From: an uncultured Prevotella sp.
GTDB taxonomy: Bacteria > Bacteroidota > Bacteroidia > Bacteroidales > Bacteroidaceae
Direction: 5' to 3'
Assembly (NCBI GenBank): GCA_905234815.1
Contig: CAJOIX010000016.1
Coordinates: 45,503 to 102,847, forward strand
DNA: 57,345 nt
Part shown: positions 7,746 to 15,986 of the stretch, piece after piece
How positions within the stretch are numbered: the stretch's first letter is position 1
Layout of the letters: each line of letters opens with the position of its first letter
Made by a program: the position numbers and the translations under genes
The notes under the pieces: generated by a model
Seen by the model: only the letters and a program-made list of their open reading frames with translations
Databases searched by the model: none
Told to the model about the DNA's origin: nothing

Positions 7746-10172
7746 TTACAATTCAAAGATAACCTTCGCATTGATTTGACGGCCTGTGAGATAATTTGGC
7801 ACCGCATATTGATGATTGGTCACATCGGTAATCCAATAGTAAGAGTTCACGTTCTCTATGCCCAAAAGGTTCAGACAATCAACGCCGAGCCAAATGTTGC
7901 GGAAGATAGATTTTCGTTCACGTTTCTCATTGTTGAGCAATCGGTAACTCATACCGATATCAGCTCGTTTGTATGCCGGAGCTCTGAAAGAATTTCGCTC
8001 CAATTCTTGGTGCGGCGCCGAGAATGGCAGGCCGTCAGCATAGATGAGTTTCAGCGACATGAGCCAGCGGTCGGTGTGAGGGAAGTAGTCTGTGAAGAAG
8101 AGGTTGATGGCGTAGCGTTGATCAGTAGGCAGTGGAATCTTCTTACCGTTGAGGTTCATCTTGGTGTCCATCAGACTGAGCGTGATCCACGAATCAGTTC
8201 CAGGTACAAACTCGCCGTAGAGCTTCAAATCAAGTCCTGCGGCATGACCCGATGCCTTGTTGTCTCCGTAATACACTACCTTCACGTTGTTAACGCTGTA
8301 GGGAATCAGATTGCTCAGCGCCTTGTAATAGGCTTCGGCAGTGAATTTGAAAGGACGATTGTTCATCTTGAAGCGATAATCCAGACCCGCAATGAAATGA
8401 ATCGATCGCTGCGATTTAATTTTTTCGTTGAGTTTGACGTGTGTCACATGATTCACCGTAAAGGTATCGCGCAGTTCCTTAAAGAATGGAGCCTGATAGT
8501 AGAGTCCACCAGCGAAGCGCATCGTAATATTCTGGTTCCACCCTGGTATAATGCCAAGCGAGAAACGTGGAGAAACAATCGTCTCTTGGTTGAAATTCCA
8601 ATGACTCAACCGGATGCCGTAGTTCAGCGTATAGAGAGTAGGTTCGCGCTTCACGCTGTCGCCTTCGGTGATTCCACGCGATTGGAATCGCCAGGTATCT
8701 TGCAGATACGACTCAATACGATTGGCATCGAGTTTATTTTTTGCCCGCTGGGAGTAGATCATATAGAGGTCTTCTCCAGTGTGCGGAACACTGTATCCAG
8801 CCGAGTCGCGCATCTCGTATTCAACAGTCGATTCTTCAATGTGTTCCCGTTTGAAGGTCACCGCGGCTTCAATTTGATGCTTTGCCACAGCGTGTTGCAA
8901 TCTGAGTTTCACGCTCTGCACGTTGGCTTTCAGGTGGTTGCGCGTGTGTTCAAAGAATGTACCTACGCCAAGATTCTCGCTCGTTTCGGTTTGGGTAAGC
9001 CAATATTGACCTTGAATATCATATTTCTCCTGTTCTTTTGTTGAGAAAGCTGATGTCAAGAGCGAGAGATGTGTTTTGGGCGAAAAGTGGTGGGTGATGG
9101 TGAGGTTGCCGAAATACGTTTGGAACAAATCGCGCTCCTGACCATCAAAATACACGCGAAATGCTCTAACGCTTTCCATTGTGCCAAATCGTGTTTCCCT
9201 GTCTTCCGGCTCGAAATTGTATTTGTTCTCTGAAATGTCGCCGATGAATGAGATATCCCACCTTTTGTTGGGCTGATAGGTGAGGTAAGTCTGATAGTCG
9301 AGGAAGGTAGGCTTGTATTCACCTTTGGTTTCCAAGGTGCCCAGCAGATACTTGGTGGTCTTGTATCTTATACCATTGCTCCAAGAAAATTTCTTGTTTC
9401 CATAACCCACGTAGGCAGATCCTCCAAGCATAGACGCTTGTAAGGAACCTTCCCAACGCGTGGGACGCCGATAGGTGATATCGAGCGCAGACGACATCTT
9501 ATCGCCATATTTCGACTCAAATCCACCTGTCGAGAACCGAACGCGGTCCACCATATCGGGATTTATCACAGAAAGACCTTCTTGCTGCCCAGAACGAACA
9601 AGGAATGGACGATACAATTCAACTCCATTCAGATAAACCGAATTCTCGTCATAAGCACCGCCGCGCACATTATACTGCGACGACAGCTCGTTGTTGGAAT
9701 TCACACCGGCCTGCATTTGTACCAGTTCTTCTACAGCATTGCCAGTTGCTGAGGGACTTTTGCGTGTGGCATCAATCTTAAGGTCTTCGCTCTGACCAGT
9801 TTCGATGCGCTGTCCAATTACATCTACTTGCGCCAATTGCGTGTTGTCTTCGTGCAGCACCACCTGTAGTGTTTGCTTCCCTTTGGGATTGCGAAGTACT
9901 CGTGTCTTAGTCTTATATCCCAGCATGGAGATACGAACCACCACAGAGTCTTGACTGATGAGCGATAGTTGAAACTCGCCTTTCAAAGAGGTAACAGCCA
10001 CTCGACCTTGACTAACCACGGCAACAGAAGCCAATTCTATCGGGTTCAGATCGGGATCGGTAACTCGGCCTTGCAGGGTGAAGGTCTGTGCTGAGGTTTT
10101 TAAGCAGCACGAGGCGAAGATGAGTACGCAAACAATCAGGCGCATATTGTGAAGGGATGAAGTTGATTTCAT
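7746..10172 (-). CDS. TonB-dependent outer-membrane receptor
   Basis: The 808-residue protein has a signal peptide (MRLIVCVLIFASCCLKTSAQ within the first 29 residues). A carboxypeptidase-regulatory-like domain follows at about 30-115 (TLQGRVTDPDLNPIELASVAV). Next comes a plug domain at about 120-230 (AVEELVQMQAGVNSNNELSS, YNVRGGAYDENSVYLNGVEL), then a long beta-barrel ending in aromatic strands and a C-terminal LTGRQINAKVIFEL. Such receptors import ligands across the outer membrane using TonB energy. No SusD partner is adjacent, so a glycan-specific Sus role is unlikely; a metal complex or other small ligand is more plausible. Its place after the MacAB-like genes, 36 bp downstream of the permease, is unusual. 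The ATG at 10145 is an alternative start giving a tighter signal peptide. Confidence 0.9.
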   Translation of the reverse strand: MKSTSSLHNMRLIVCVLIFASCCLKTSAQTFTLQGRVTDPDLNPIELASVAVVSQGRVAVTSLKGEFQLSLISQDSVVVRISMLGYKTKTRVLRNPKGKQTLQVVLHEDNTQLAQVDVIGQRIETGQSEDLKIDATRKSPSATGNAVEELVQMQAGVNSNNELSSQYNVRGGAYDENSVYLNGVELYRPFLVRSGQQEGLSVINPDMVDRVRFSTGGFESKYGDKMSSALDITYRRPTRWEGSLQASMLGGSAYVGYGNKKFSWSNGIRYKTTKYLLGTLETKGEYKPTFLDYQTYLTYQPNKRWDISFIGDISENKYNFEPEDRETRFGTMESVRAFRVYFDGQERDLFQTYFGNLTITHHFSPKTHLSLLTSAFSTKEQEKYDIQGQYWLTQTETSENLGVGTFFEHTRNHLKANVQSVKLRLQHAVAKHQIEAAVTFKREHIEESTVEYEMRDSAGYSVPHTGEDLYMIYSQRAKNKLDANRIESYLQDTWRFQSRGITEGDSVKREPTLYTLNYGIRLSHWNFNQETIVSPRFSLGIIPGWNQNITMRFAGGLYYQAPFFKELRDTFTVNHVTHVKLNEKIKSQRSIHFIAGLDYRFKMNNRPFKFTAEAYYKALSNLIPYSVNNVKVVYYGDNKASGHAAGLDLKLYGEFVPGTDSWITLSLMDTKMNLNGKKIPLPTDQRYAINLFFTDYFPHTDRWLMSLKLIYADGLPFSAPHQELERNSFRAPAYKRADIGMSYRLLNNEKRERKSIFRNIWLGVDCLNLLGIENVNSYYWITDVTNHQYAVPNYLTGRQINAKVIFEL

Positions 10173-10208
10173 ATTAATTATAACGCGCCTGCGTGGAAAT
10201 TATTGTAA

Positions 10209-11429
10209 TTACTCGTAGCGGATGGCTTCGATAGGATCCATATTGGCTGCTTTCTGCGCAGGAATATATCCGAAAAGGATACCGATACAAGCACAGACCA
10301 AGAAGCTGACATAGACCGACCATGCCGGAACGCTGGCAGGCATGCCCACACCCTTGACTACAAATTCGCTGACTCCGATGCCGAAAAGGATTCCCAAGAG
10401 CCCGCCAGTGACGGAGATAAGCACTGACTCGATAAGAAATTGCAGGGAAATCACAGCCCCAGTAGCACCGACAGCCATGCGCAGACCGATTTCTTTGGTG
10501 CGTTCAGTGACGCTAACAAGCATGATATTCATAATGCCTATGCCAGCGACAAGCAGAGAAAATGCAGCCGCCACAACCAAAATCAGTGTGACGGTATCCA
10601 TGGTCGATGACATGGTTTCCATGATTTCTGCTTGGGAACGGATAGTGAAATCGTCTTCAGCACCCTCCTTGAGTTTGTGATTATCTCGTAGGATGGCAGT
10701 AAGTTCTTCTATGGCGTCATCGGAAAGTTCCTCTGTGAGTGCAGAGCAGTTTATGGATGAAAAATATGTTTGCGCTGCAATACGCTTCATCACTGTGGTG
10801 TATGGGGCAATCATCACATTGTCTTGGTCCATTCCCCATGAATTATAACCTTTTGATTTTAAGACACCTACAATGCGCATTGGAATTGATTTAAAGCGGA
10901 TTGTCTTGCCGATGGGATCTATTCCTTCACCAAAGAGTTCATCGACAATGGTTTTACCCACAACAACCACTTTGGCTGCCTTCTTGATGTCTTCTTCTGA
11001 AAAACATTCTCCATCTTCAACCACCCATTGTTTGATGTCAAGATAATCTGTTGATTCTCCGTAAACGGTGGTTGTGGTATTGTTGTTGCCATAAATTGCT
11101 TGACCGCTGGCAGTCACTTCCGGCGAGACCTTCGTTACCAGTTTCTTCTCTTGCAGTATTCGCTGGTAGTCAGCCTGTTTGAGCGTCTGCATACTGGAAG
11201 GGTCTTGTCTGACACCGCCTCGCATATCAGCACCTGGCCGAATGGTGAGCAGGTTGGTACCCATCGTCGAGAGTTCCTTGCGTATGCTCTCTTTTGAGCC
11301 TTGACCAATGGCCATCATGATTATGACCGCAGCCACACCAATAATAATGCCAAGCATGCTCAAAAATGAACGCATCTTGTTGTTGCCAACAGCCTTGATG
11401 CTGACTTTAAATAAATTGAGTATGTTCAT
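10209..11429 (-). CDS. MacB-like ABC transporter permease
   Basis: The 406-residue protein has the MacB/FtsX permease layout. One N-terminal transmembrane helix (MRSFLSMLGIIIGVAAVIIMMAIGQGS) is followed by a large periplasmic domain (about 45-270). Three C-terminal helices (LILVVAAAFSLLVAGIGIMN; AVISLQFLIESVLISVTGGLL; WSVYVSFLVCACIGILFGYI) close the protein, which ends YIPAQKAANMDPIEAIRYE, a family signature. Unlike E. coli MacB, the ATPase is a separate gene just upstream. With the adaptor and TolC-like protein this forms a tripartite mechanotransmission pump that exports periplasmic substrates such as macrolides, peptides or siderophores; the substrate is not predictable. Confidence 0.9.
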   Translation of the reverse strand: MNILNLFKVSIKAVGNNKMRSFLSMLGIIIGVAAVIIMMAIGQGSKESIRKELSTMGTNLLTIRPGADMRGGVRQDPSSMQTLKQADYQRILQEKKLVTKVSPEVTASGQAIYGNNNTTTTVYGESTDYLDIKQWVVEDGECFSEEDIKKAAKVVVVGKTIVDELFGEGIDPIGKTIRFKSIPMRIVGVLKSKGYNSWGMDQDNVMIAPYTTVMKRIAAQTYFSSINCSALTEELSDDAIEELTAILRDNHKLKEGAEDDFTIRSQAEIMETMSSTMDTVTLILVVAAAFSLLVAGIGIMNIMLVSVTERTKEIGLRMAVGATGAVISLQFLIESVLISVTGGLLGILFGIGVSEFVVKGVGMPASVPAWSVYVSFLVCACIGILFGYIPAQKAANMDPIEAIRYE

Positions 11430-11435
11430 GGATGT

Positions 11436-12212
11436 TTAATCGTCTTGAGGAATGGGGAGAGCCGCCAGAGCTTGTGCAGCTGAGCGGATATTATTGTTGC
11501 GGGTGTCTTCGCGTATTTTGCCGTCGCGCAGATTGATGTTACGCGAGGAATACTCTGCTATCTCAGGATTGTGAGTCACAAAGATAATGGTGTGGCCCTG
11601 CATATAGAGTTCTTGAAAGAGCACCAGCATTTCAAAGGATGTGCGCGTATCGAGGTTACCCGTTGCTTCGTCGGCCAGCAGCACAGCGGGCTCGTTGACC
11701 AATGCACGGGCTATGGCCACGCGTTGCATCTGACCACCCGACATCTGGTTTGATTTATGCATAATCCGATCGCCCAAGCCCACTGCTTGGAGTGCTTTGA
11801 TAGCGGCATTGCGGCGTTCGGATGCAGAATAATTGCTATTATACATAAGTGGCAGCTCAACATTTTCGAGTGCCGTGGTCTTGGGCAGCAGGTTATAGTT
11901 CTGGAAGACAAATCCGATTTTCCGATTGCGAAGGTGGGCTCGCTGATTCTTCGACATATTGCGGACTGGCGTTCCGTCGAGAATATATTCACCGCTGGTC
12001 GGCGTGTCAAGACATCCTAACTGGTTCAACAGCGTAGATTTACCTGAACCGGATGTGCCTTGAATGGTAACAAATTCGCCTTCATGAATTTTAAACGAAA
12101 CGCCTCTCAAGGCTTTCACCGTTTCGCTTCCCACTTGGAAATAGCGCTTCACATCTTGCAATTCAATCACTACGCGCTTCCCCTCTGGATTGAATGGTTG
12201 GGGCGTTGTCAT
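11436..12212 (-). CDS. ABC transporter ATP-binding protein (MacB/LolD type)
   Basis: The 258-residue ATPase has Walker A GTSGSGKST (52-60), a Q-loop in FVFQNYNLLPKTTALENVELPL, signature MSGGQMQRVAIARAL, Walker B VLLADEATGNLDT and H-loop FVTHNPEIAEY. These are the signatures of the LolD/MacB subfamily, which energises FtsX-like permeases. It overlaps the adaptor gene by 4 bp upstream and is followed after 6 bp by the permease gene, so the pair almost certainly works together at the inner membrane. The C-terminal extension (residues about 235-258) is unremarkable. Confidence 0.92.
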   Translation of the reverse strand: MTTPQPFNPEGKRVVIELQDVKRYFQVGSETVKALRGVSFKIHEGEFVTIQGTSGSGKSTLLNQLGCLDTPTSGEYILDGTPVRNMSKNQRAHLRNRKIGFVFQNYNLLPKTTALENVELPLMYNSNYSASERRNAAIKALQAVGLGDRIMHKSNQMSGGQMQRVAIARALVNEPAVLLADEATGNLDTRTSFEMLVLFQELYMQGHTIIFVTHNPEIAEYSSRNINLRDGKIREDTRNNNIRSAAQALAALPIPQDD

Positions 12213-13399
12213 TTCTTGTTGTCTTTTTTGTTTCGTGGCTTGGGCATGAATGGATTAGTGTTTTGCTCTTCGCTTTCAGCCGCGTCGCCATTGTTCAGTT
12301 TAAAGTCGGTCAGTATCTCTGTGCCCACTTTCAGGCCTTTGGTGATTTCTGTGAGAACACCATTAGTAATACCAACCTCTACAGCATACGCTTTAAATAC
12401 AGGACCCTGTTTGGTCCATACTTTATTTTTGCCCTCGCAGTCTTCAATGGTTTCGCCTTTTTGCAGAATTGCGTCGTTGGGTGCAAAGCGCAAGGCTTTC
12501 GAGGGTATGGCAACTACCTGGTTTTTCTCCAAAGTGAATATCGTCACGTTAGCCGTGAGTCCCGGTTTGAGTTTCAAATCCTTGTTGGGTGCCGAGATAA
12601 TCACTTCGTAGGTCACCACATTGCTTTCCGTTGTGGGTTCTTGGCGCACTTGTGTCACTTTGCCTTCAAACGTATCGTCGGGGAATGCGTCAACAGTGAA
12701 CGTAACTCGCTGACCTTCTTTTACGCCACCTATATCGGCTTCGTCAATATCGGCCACCACCTGCATATTGGTCAGGTCTTGGGCTATCTTGAAAAGCTCT
12801 GGCGTAGAGAAACTGGCGGCAACGGTTTGTCCTTCCTCAACCGATTTTGAGAGCACGATACCATCAATAGGGGAGGTAATGGTGGCATATCCCAGATTGG
12901 TTTGTGCACGTTGTACTTCTTCGCGTGCTGAAGCTACTTGCTCCTTCGACTGTCTATAAGAAAGCTGTGCCGTCTCGTATTCATCGGCCGAGACCAGACC
13001 TTTTTCGAAAAGCGTCTTATAGCGTTTATAGTTCGCGGCTTGGTAATTGAGTGAGCTTTGCGCGCTCGAAAGATTGGCACGAGCGGTGTTCAGCTGACTC
13101 ATCAGATTCGTCTTGTCCAGCTCGGCAATAACTTGGCCTTTCTTTACTTCGCTGTTATAGTCAACAAAGAGTTTGCTCACGATACCTGACACCTGTGTAC
13201 CGACCGTTACAGAGGTCACGGGCTCAATGGTACCAGTGGCTGTAATTGATGTTTGTATGTCTGTGACTACTGCTTTTTCTGTTTCAAAACTGATTTCGTT
13301 TTTATCTTTTTTGCCTCCGAATATAGCAAAGAGTGCTATGCAGGAAAGGGCAATAGCCAAGATGATTGCAGATTTTTTATTTAATTTGGGCAGTTTCAT
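12209..13399 (-). CDS. MacA-like periplasmic adaptor (membrane fusion protein)
   Basis: The 396-residue protein has an N-terminal membrane anchor (SAIILAIALSCIALFAIFGG). The membrane-fusion-protein order follows: a lipoyl half-motif (TGTIEPVTSVTVGTQVSGIV), a helical hairpin (about 90-165, rich in Ala, Gln and Lys), the second lipoyl half (TITSPIDGIVLSKSVEEGQTV), a beta-barrel and a membrane-proximal domain. It ends in a Lys/Asn-rich tail. In MacAB-TolC pumps this subunit bridges the permease to the outer-membrane channel. The start overlaps the end of the tolC-like gene by 23 bp and the end overlaps the ATPase gene by 4 bp, which indicates one tightly coupled transcript. Confidence 0.9.
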   Translation of the reverse strand: MKLPKLNKKSAIILAIALSCIALFAIFGGKKDKNEISFETEKAVVTDIQTSITATGTIEPVTSVTVGTQVSGIVSKLFVDYNSEVKKGQVIAELDKTNLMSQLNTARANLSSAQSSLNYQAANYKRYKTLFEKGLVSADEYETAQLSYRQSKEQVASAREEVQRAQTNLGYATITSPIDGIVLSKSVEEGQTVAASFSTPELFKIAQDLTNMQVVADIDEADIGGVKEGQRVTFTVDAFPDDTFEGKVTQVRQEPTTESNVVTYEVIISAPNKDLKLKPGLTANVTIFTLEKNQVVAIPSKALRFAPNDAILQKGETIEDCEGKNKVWTKQGPVFKAYAVEVGITNGVLTEITKGLKVGTEILTDFKLNNGDAAESEEQNTNPFMPKPRNKKDNKK

Positions 13400-14720
13400 A
13401 AAATTTGAGCATTTGAATATTTAAAATGGTAAGATATTTACTTTGCAGTTCGGCCTGTTGTGCTTGAAGCAGATTGTCCTTGCCATTCATAAGTTCGGCA
13501 ATGTTTTTAAGTCCAAGAGAGAACTGTTCGCTCAGCAGGTTGTAACTTTCCTGTGCGCTTCTGGTACTGGCTTGTGCTGCGCGGAACTGTTGTTGGTTGG
13601 TTGTTGCTTGGAGCCAATAGTCCTCAATGGTTGAATAAAGTGTTGTTTGTTGGTTTTGAAGGTCAAGCAGACTGTTTTCGTACTGAATCTGTGCTTTGTT
13701 GATCGATGTCCTGGTCTTCCTGTTGTCGAAGAGAGGGAGGCTTACGGTGATACCAGCCGCCACATCAAAATTCGTTTTCAACTGCGACCCCCAGGCATTA
13801 TCACTGATAGAAGTAGTGTTGGTTCCTGCAGTTGCAGTGAGGCCAATGATGGGCATACGACCTGCTTTCGCAATTTTCTTATTTAATTGCGATGATTCAA
13901 TGGCCAGTTGGGCATTCTTGATTTCGGGTCGTGTCAGCAGTGCTTGCTCATAAACTGATTGCAAAATTGGAATCGCCTGTAGCGCCATCTGGTCGGTGGT
14001 TGATGGGATATACACATCAAAATCGCCGTCGGTGAGTTGGAGCAGCTGTTTCAGTTGCCGCTTATAGTTGCGTTGCGCGCTTTCGGCCTGTACAACAGCA
14101 TATTCAGCCTGTGCACGCTGAGCAGTGAGCTGTGCCAAATCGGCCTTGCTCATTTTGCCCACATTGAGCAATGCTTGTCCTCGTTCTTCGTTTGCCTGAG
14201 TGGTTTTCAGGTTCTCTTTGTTCACATTGATGGCCTCGGTTGCATAGAGAATCTGTACATACAACTGCGCTATTTGCTCTTGAAGTGTCAGCGCTGTAGT
14301 GGCTGAATCGAGTGCAGCCTGCTGGGCAGTCAAGCGGTTAAGGCGAATCTGGTTGGTGTTTTGATTGCCATTCCAAATGGTCCAGTTAGCATTCACGCCA
14401 TACGAACCATTGTAATATACCTTGTCAACAGAGCTTTGCACGTATCCGTTGGCCACGGTTGAAGTGCCATTTTCTGTAAATGGGCGATAGGTGGCATTCT
14501 GTTGTGTACTGGCTGTGAGCGAGGGCAAGAGGGCTGCTTGACTTTGCTTCAGGTCTTCAATAGCCGAGCGCTGCTGCAGGGCATTCTTGCGCAACTGGAC
14601 ATTGTGCTCTAAAGCATAGTCAATACATTGTTGTAGTGTCCACTGCCGGCCCTGCGCATTGCTGTTCAGTAGAGAAAGAAACGCGAAGAGGGCGAGCAGT
14701 AATGCTTTTTCTTTTTGCAT
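13377..14720 (-). CDS. TolC family outer-membrane efflux protein
   Basis: The 447-residue protein has a signal peptide (KALLLALFAFLSLLNSNAQG) and then WTLQQCIDYALEHNVQLRKNALQQRSAIEDL, the usual OEP-family opening. Two long helical, Gln/Ala-rich repeats follow (about 25-215 and 235-440), each giving two coiled-coil helices, with strand motifs between them. TolC-like proteins trimerise into an outer-membrane channel and periplasmic tunnel. The gene is first in the minus-strand operon. Just upstream lie a plausible promoter and a perfect 7-bp inverted repeat that could be an operator. Confidence 0.9.
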   Translation of the reverse strand: MQKEKALLLALFAFLSLLNSNAQGRQWTLQQCIDYALEHNVQLRKNALQQRSAIEDLKQSQAALLPSLTASTQQNATYRPFTENGTSTVANGYVQSSVDKVYYNGSYGVNANWTIWNGNQNTNQIRLNRLTAQQAALDSATTALTLQEQIAQLYVQILYATEAINVNKENLKTTQANEERGQALLNVGKMSKADLAQLTAQRAQAEYAVVQAESAQRNYKRQLKQLLQLTDGDFDVYIPSTTDQMALQAIPILQSVYEQALLTRPEIKNAQLAIESSQLNKKIAKAGRMPIIGLTATAGTNTTSISDNAWGSQLKTNFDVAAGITVSLPLFDNRKTRTSINKAQIQYENSLLDLQNQQTTLYSTIEDYWLQATTNQQQFRAAQASTRSAQESYNLLSEQFSLGLKNIAELMNGKDNLLQAQQAELQSKYLTILNIQMLKFYETAQIK

Positions 14721-14726
14721 AGTTTA

Positions 14727-14756
14727 TAAAAGTAATGTTGTTACTTTAGATGCCAA
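14727..14756 (-). promoter_or_regulatory. Promoter and candidate operator of the efflux operon
   Basis: A perfect inverted repeat AAAGTAA-TGTTG-TTACTTT lies at 14729-14747, 8 bp before the tolC start codon. On the minus strand a -33-like TTGG (14753-14756) is separated by 18 bp from TACTTTTA (14727-14734), a -7 match except for its last base. The repeat covers the -7 element, so a protein bound there would block the promoter. No regulator gene is adjacent, so the binding factor is unknown. Confidence 0.5.
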
Positions 14757-14798
14757 TAACGCAGAAAGGTTAATTGTGCTTGTGTTAAAAAAACAAAA

Positions 14799-15986
14799 TT
14801 AGTTGGGCGCCTGTCGGTAGCAGAAGTAAGCCACCACGGCAAAGATAATGTTCGGTGTCCACGCAGCCAGGAATGGCGGGAAGTGCGCGTTCACGGCGAA
14901 TGCCGAACTCAGCGTTTGCAGCATGATGTAGAGGAAAGAGAGCAGCAGACCGAGTCCTAACGACATACCCATGCCTCCCTTACGCTTGCGGGCTGAGAGC
15001 GAGAAACCGATGATAGTGAGAATAAACGAAGCAAATGAGGCTGCTATGCGCTTGTGGTATTCGACCTGATATTGCACCACATTAGTTGATCCGCGTTGTT
15101 TCTGCCGGTCAACATAGTGCCGCAGTTGTGGAAGCGTGAAGGTTTCCTGCTGGCCTTTGGAATAAACCAAATCCGTCGGCTCCACGGCTATGATGGTGTC
15201 CAGCTTAGCTCCACTGGTAATGGTCTCTCTGAGTCCCTGCATTTTGCGAATCTTATACTGATGTAGCGTCCAGTGATAGCGCTGGTCGGCAATAGTGTCG
15301 TACTGTGCATCTACGGCTGTAAGGTGGCTCACGAGTTTCTTCCCTTGGAACTTGTCGAGCGAAAATCCATAAGCCCGATGACTTTCAGCATCGTAGTGCT
15401 GGAAGAACGCAATGACGCCTGGCTCTACCTGTAGCTGAACATTATCGGCCGAAGTGGTGCGTTTTTTGTTTTTATAATGCGCTTCAAAGTTTTGTCTGAC
15501 CACCGTCCCGTGCGGAATGACATAAGCTGCCAGATAGAACGAGAGTAGCGAGAGAAAGACGCATGAGCACATATATGGACGCAGCAGTCGTTTCAACGAC
15601 ACTCCAGCTGCGAGCATGGCAATTATCTCAGAGTTCCCCGCCAGTTTACTGGTAAAGAAGATAACTGAAATAAACACGAACAGCGGCGAGAAAAGATTGG
15701 CAAAGTAGGGCACGAAGTTCATGTAATAGTCAAACACAATAGCCGATAGCGGTGCATTGTATTGTGTAAACTTGGCCAGATTCTCATTCACATCGAACAC
15801 TATCGATATGCTGATGATGAGTGCGATGGAGAAGAAATAAGTGCCAATGAATTTCTTGATGATATACCAATCGAGAATAGTGAACGGCAGTCGTGTGCTT
15901 TGTCGTTTAATCGATTGCCAGGCTTTCTTTGCCGCAGCCTTGGCTTTGTTGGTGTATTGAATCGTGTGCTGCAGATAGTTGTTCAT
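14799..15986 (-). CDS. lptG: LptF/LptG family LPS export permease
   Basis: The 395-residue protein has the YjgP/YjgQ layout. One helix lies near residue 45 (FIGTYFFSIALIISISIVFDV), two more lie at about 75-140, a periplasmic beta-jellyroll spans about 165-300, and three C-terminal helices follow (IAASFASFILTIIGFSLSARK; MSLGLGLLLSFLYIMLQTL; FPPFLAAWTPNIIFAVVAYFCY). LptF and LptG form the inner-membrane part of the LptB2FG machine that extracts LPS and passes it to LptC, encoded at 33012. Which of F or G this is cannot be decided here. I start at the ATG ending 15986, which overlaps the tgt stop as ATGA; an in-frame ATG 39 bp upstream lies inside tgt. Confidence 0.85.
   Translation of the reverse strand: MNNYLQHTIQYTNKAKAAAKKAWQSIKRQSTRLPFTILDWYIIKKFIGTYFFSIALIISISIVFDVNENLAKFTQYNAPLSAIVFDYYMNFVPYFANLFSPLFVFISVIFFTSKLAGNSEIIAMLAAGVSLKRLLRPYMCSCVFLSLLSFYLAAYVIPHGTVVRQNFEAHYKNKKRTTSADNVQLQVEPGVIAFFQHYDAESHRAYGFSLDKFQGKKLVSHLTAVDAQYDTIADQRYHWTLHQYKIRKMQGLRETITSGAKLDTIIAVEPTDLVYSKGQQETFTLPQLRHYVDRQKQRGSTNVVQYQVEYHKRIAASFASFILTIIGFSLSARKRKGGMGMSLGLGLLLSFLYIMLQTLSSAFAVNAHFPPFLAAWTPNIIFAVVAYFCYRQAPN

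Noticed and set aside
7776..9044. 422-codon + strand open frame inside the TonB-dependent receptor gene
   Set aside because: Antisense shadow of a clear receptor gene; the translation has no signal peptide or domain.
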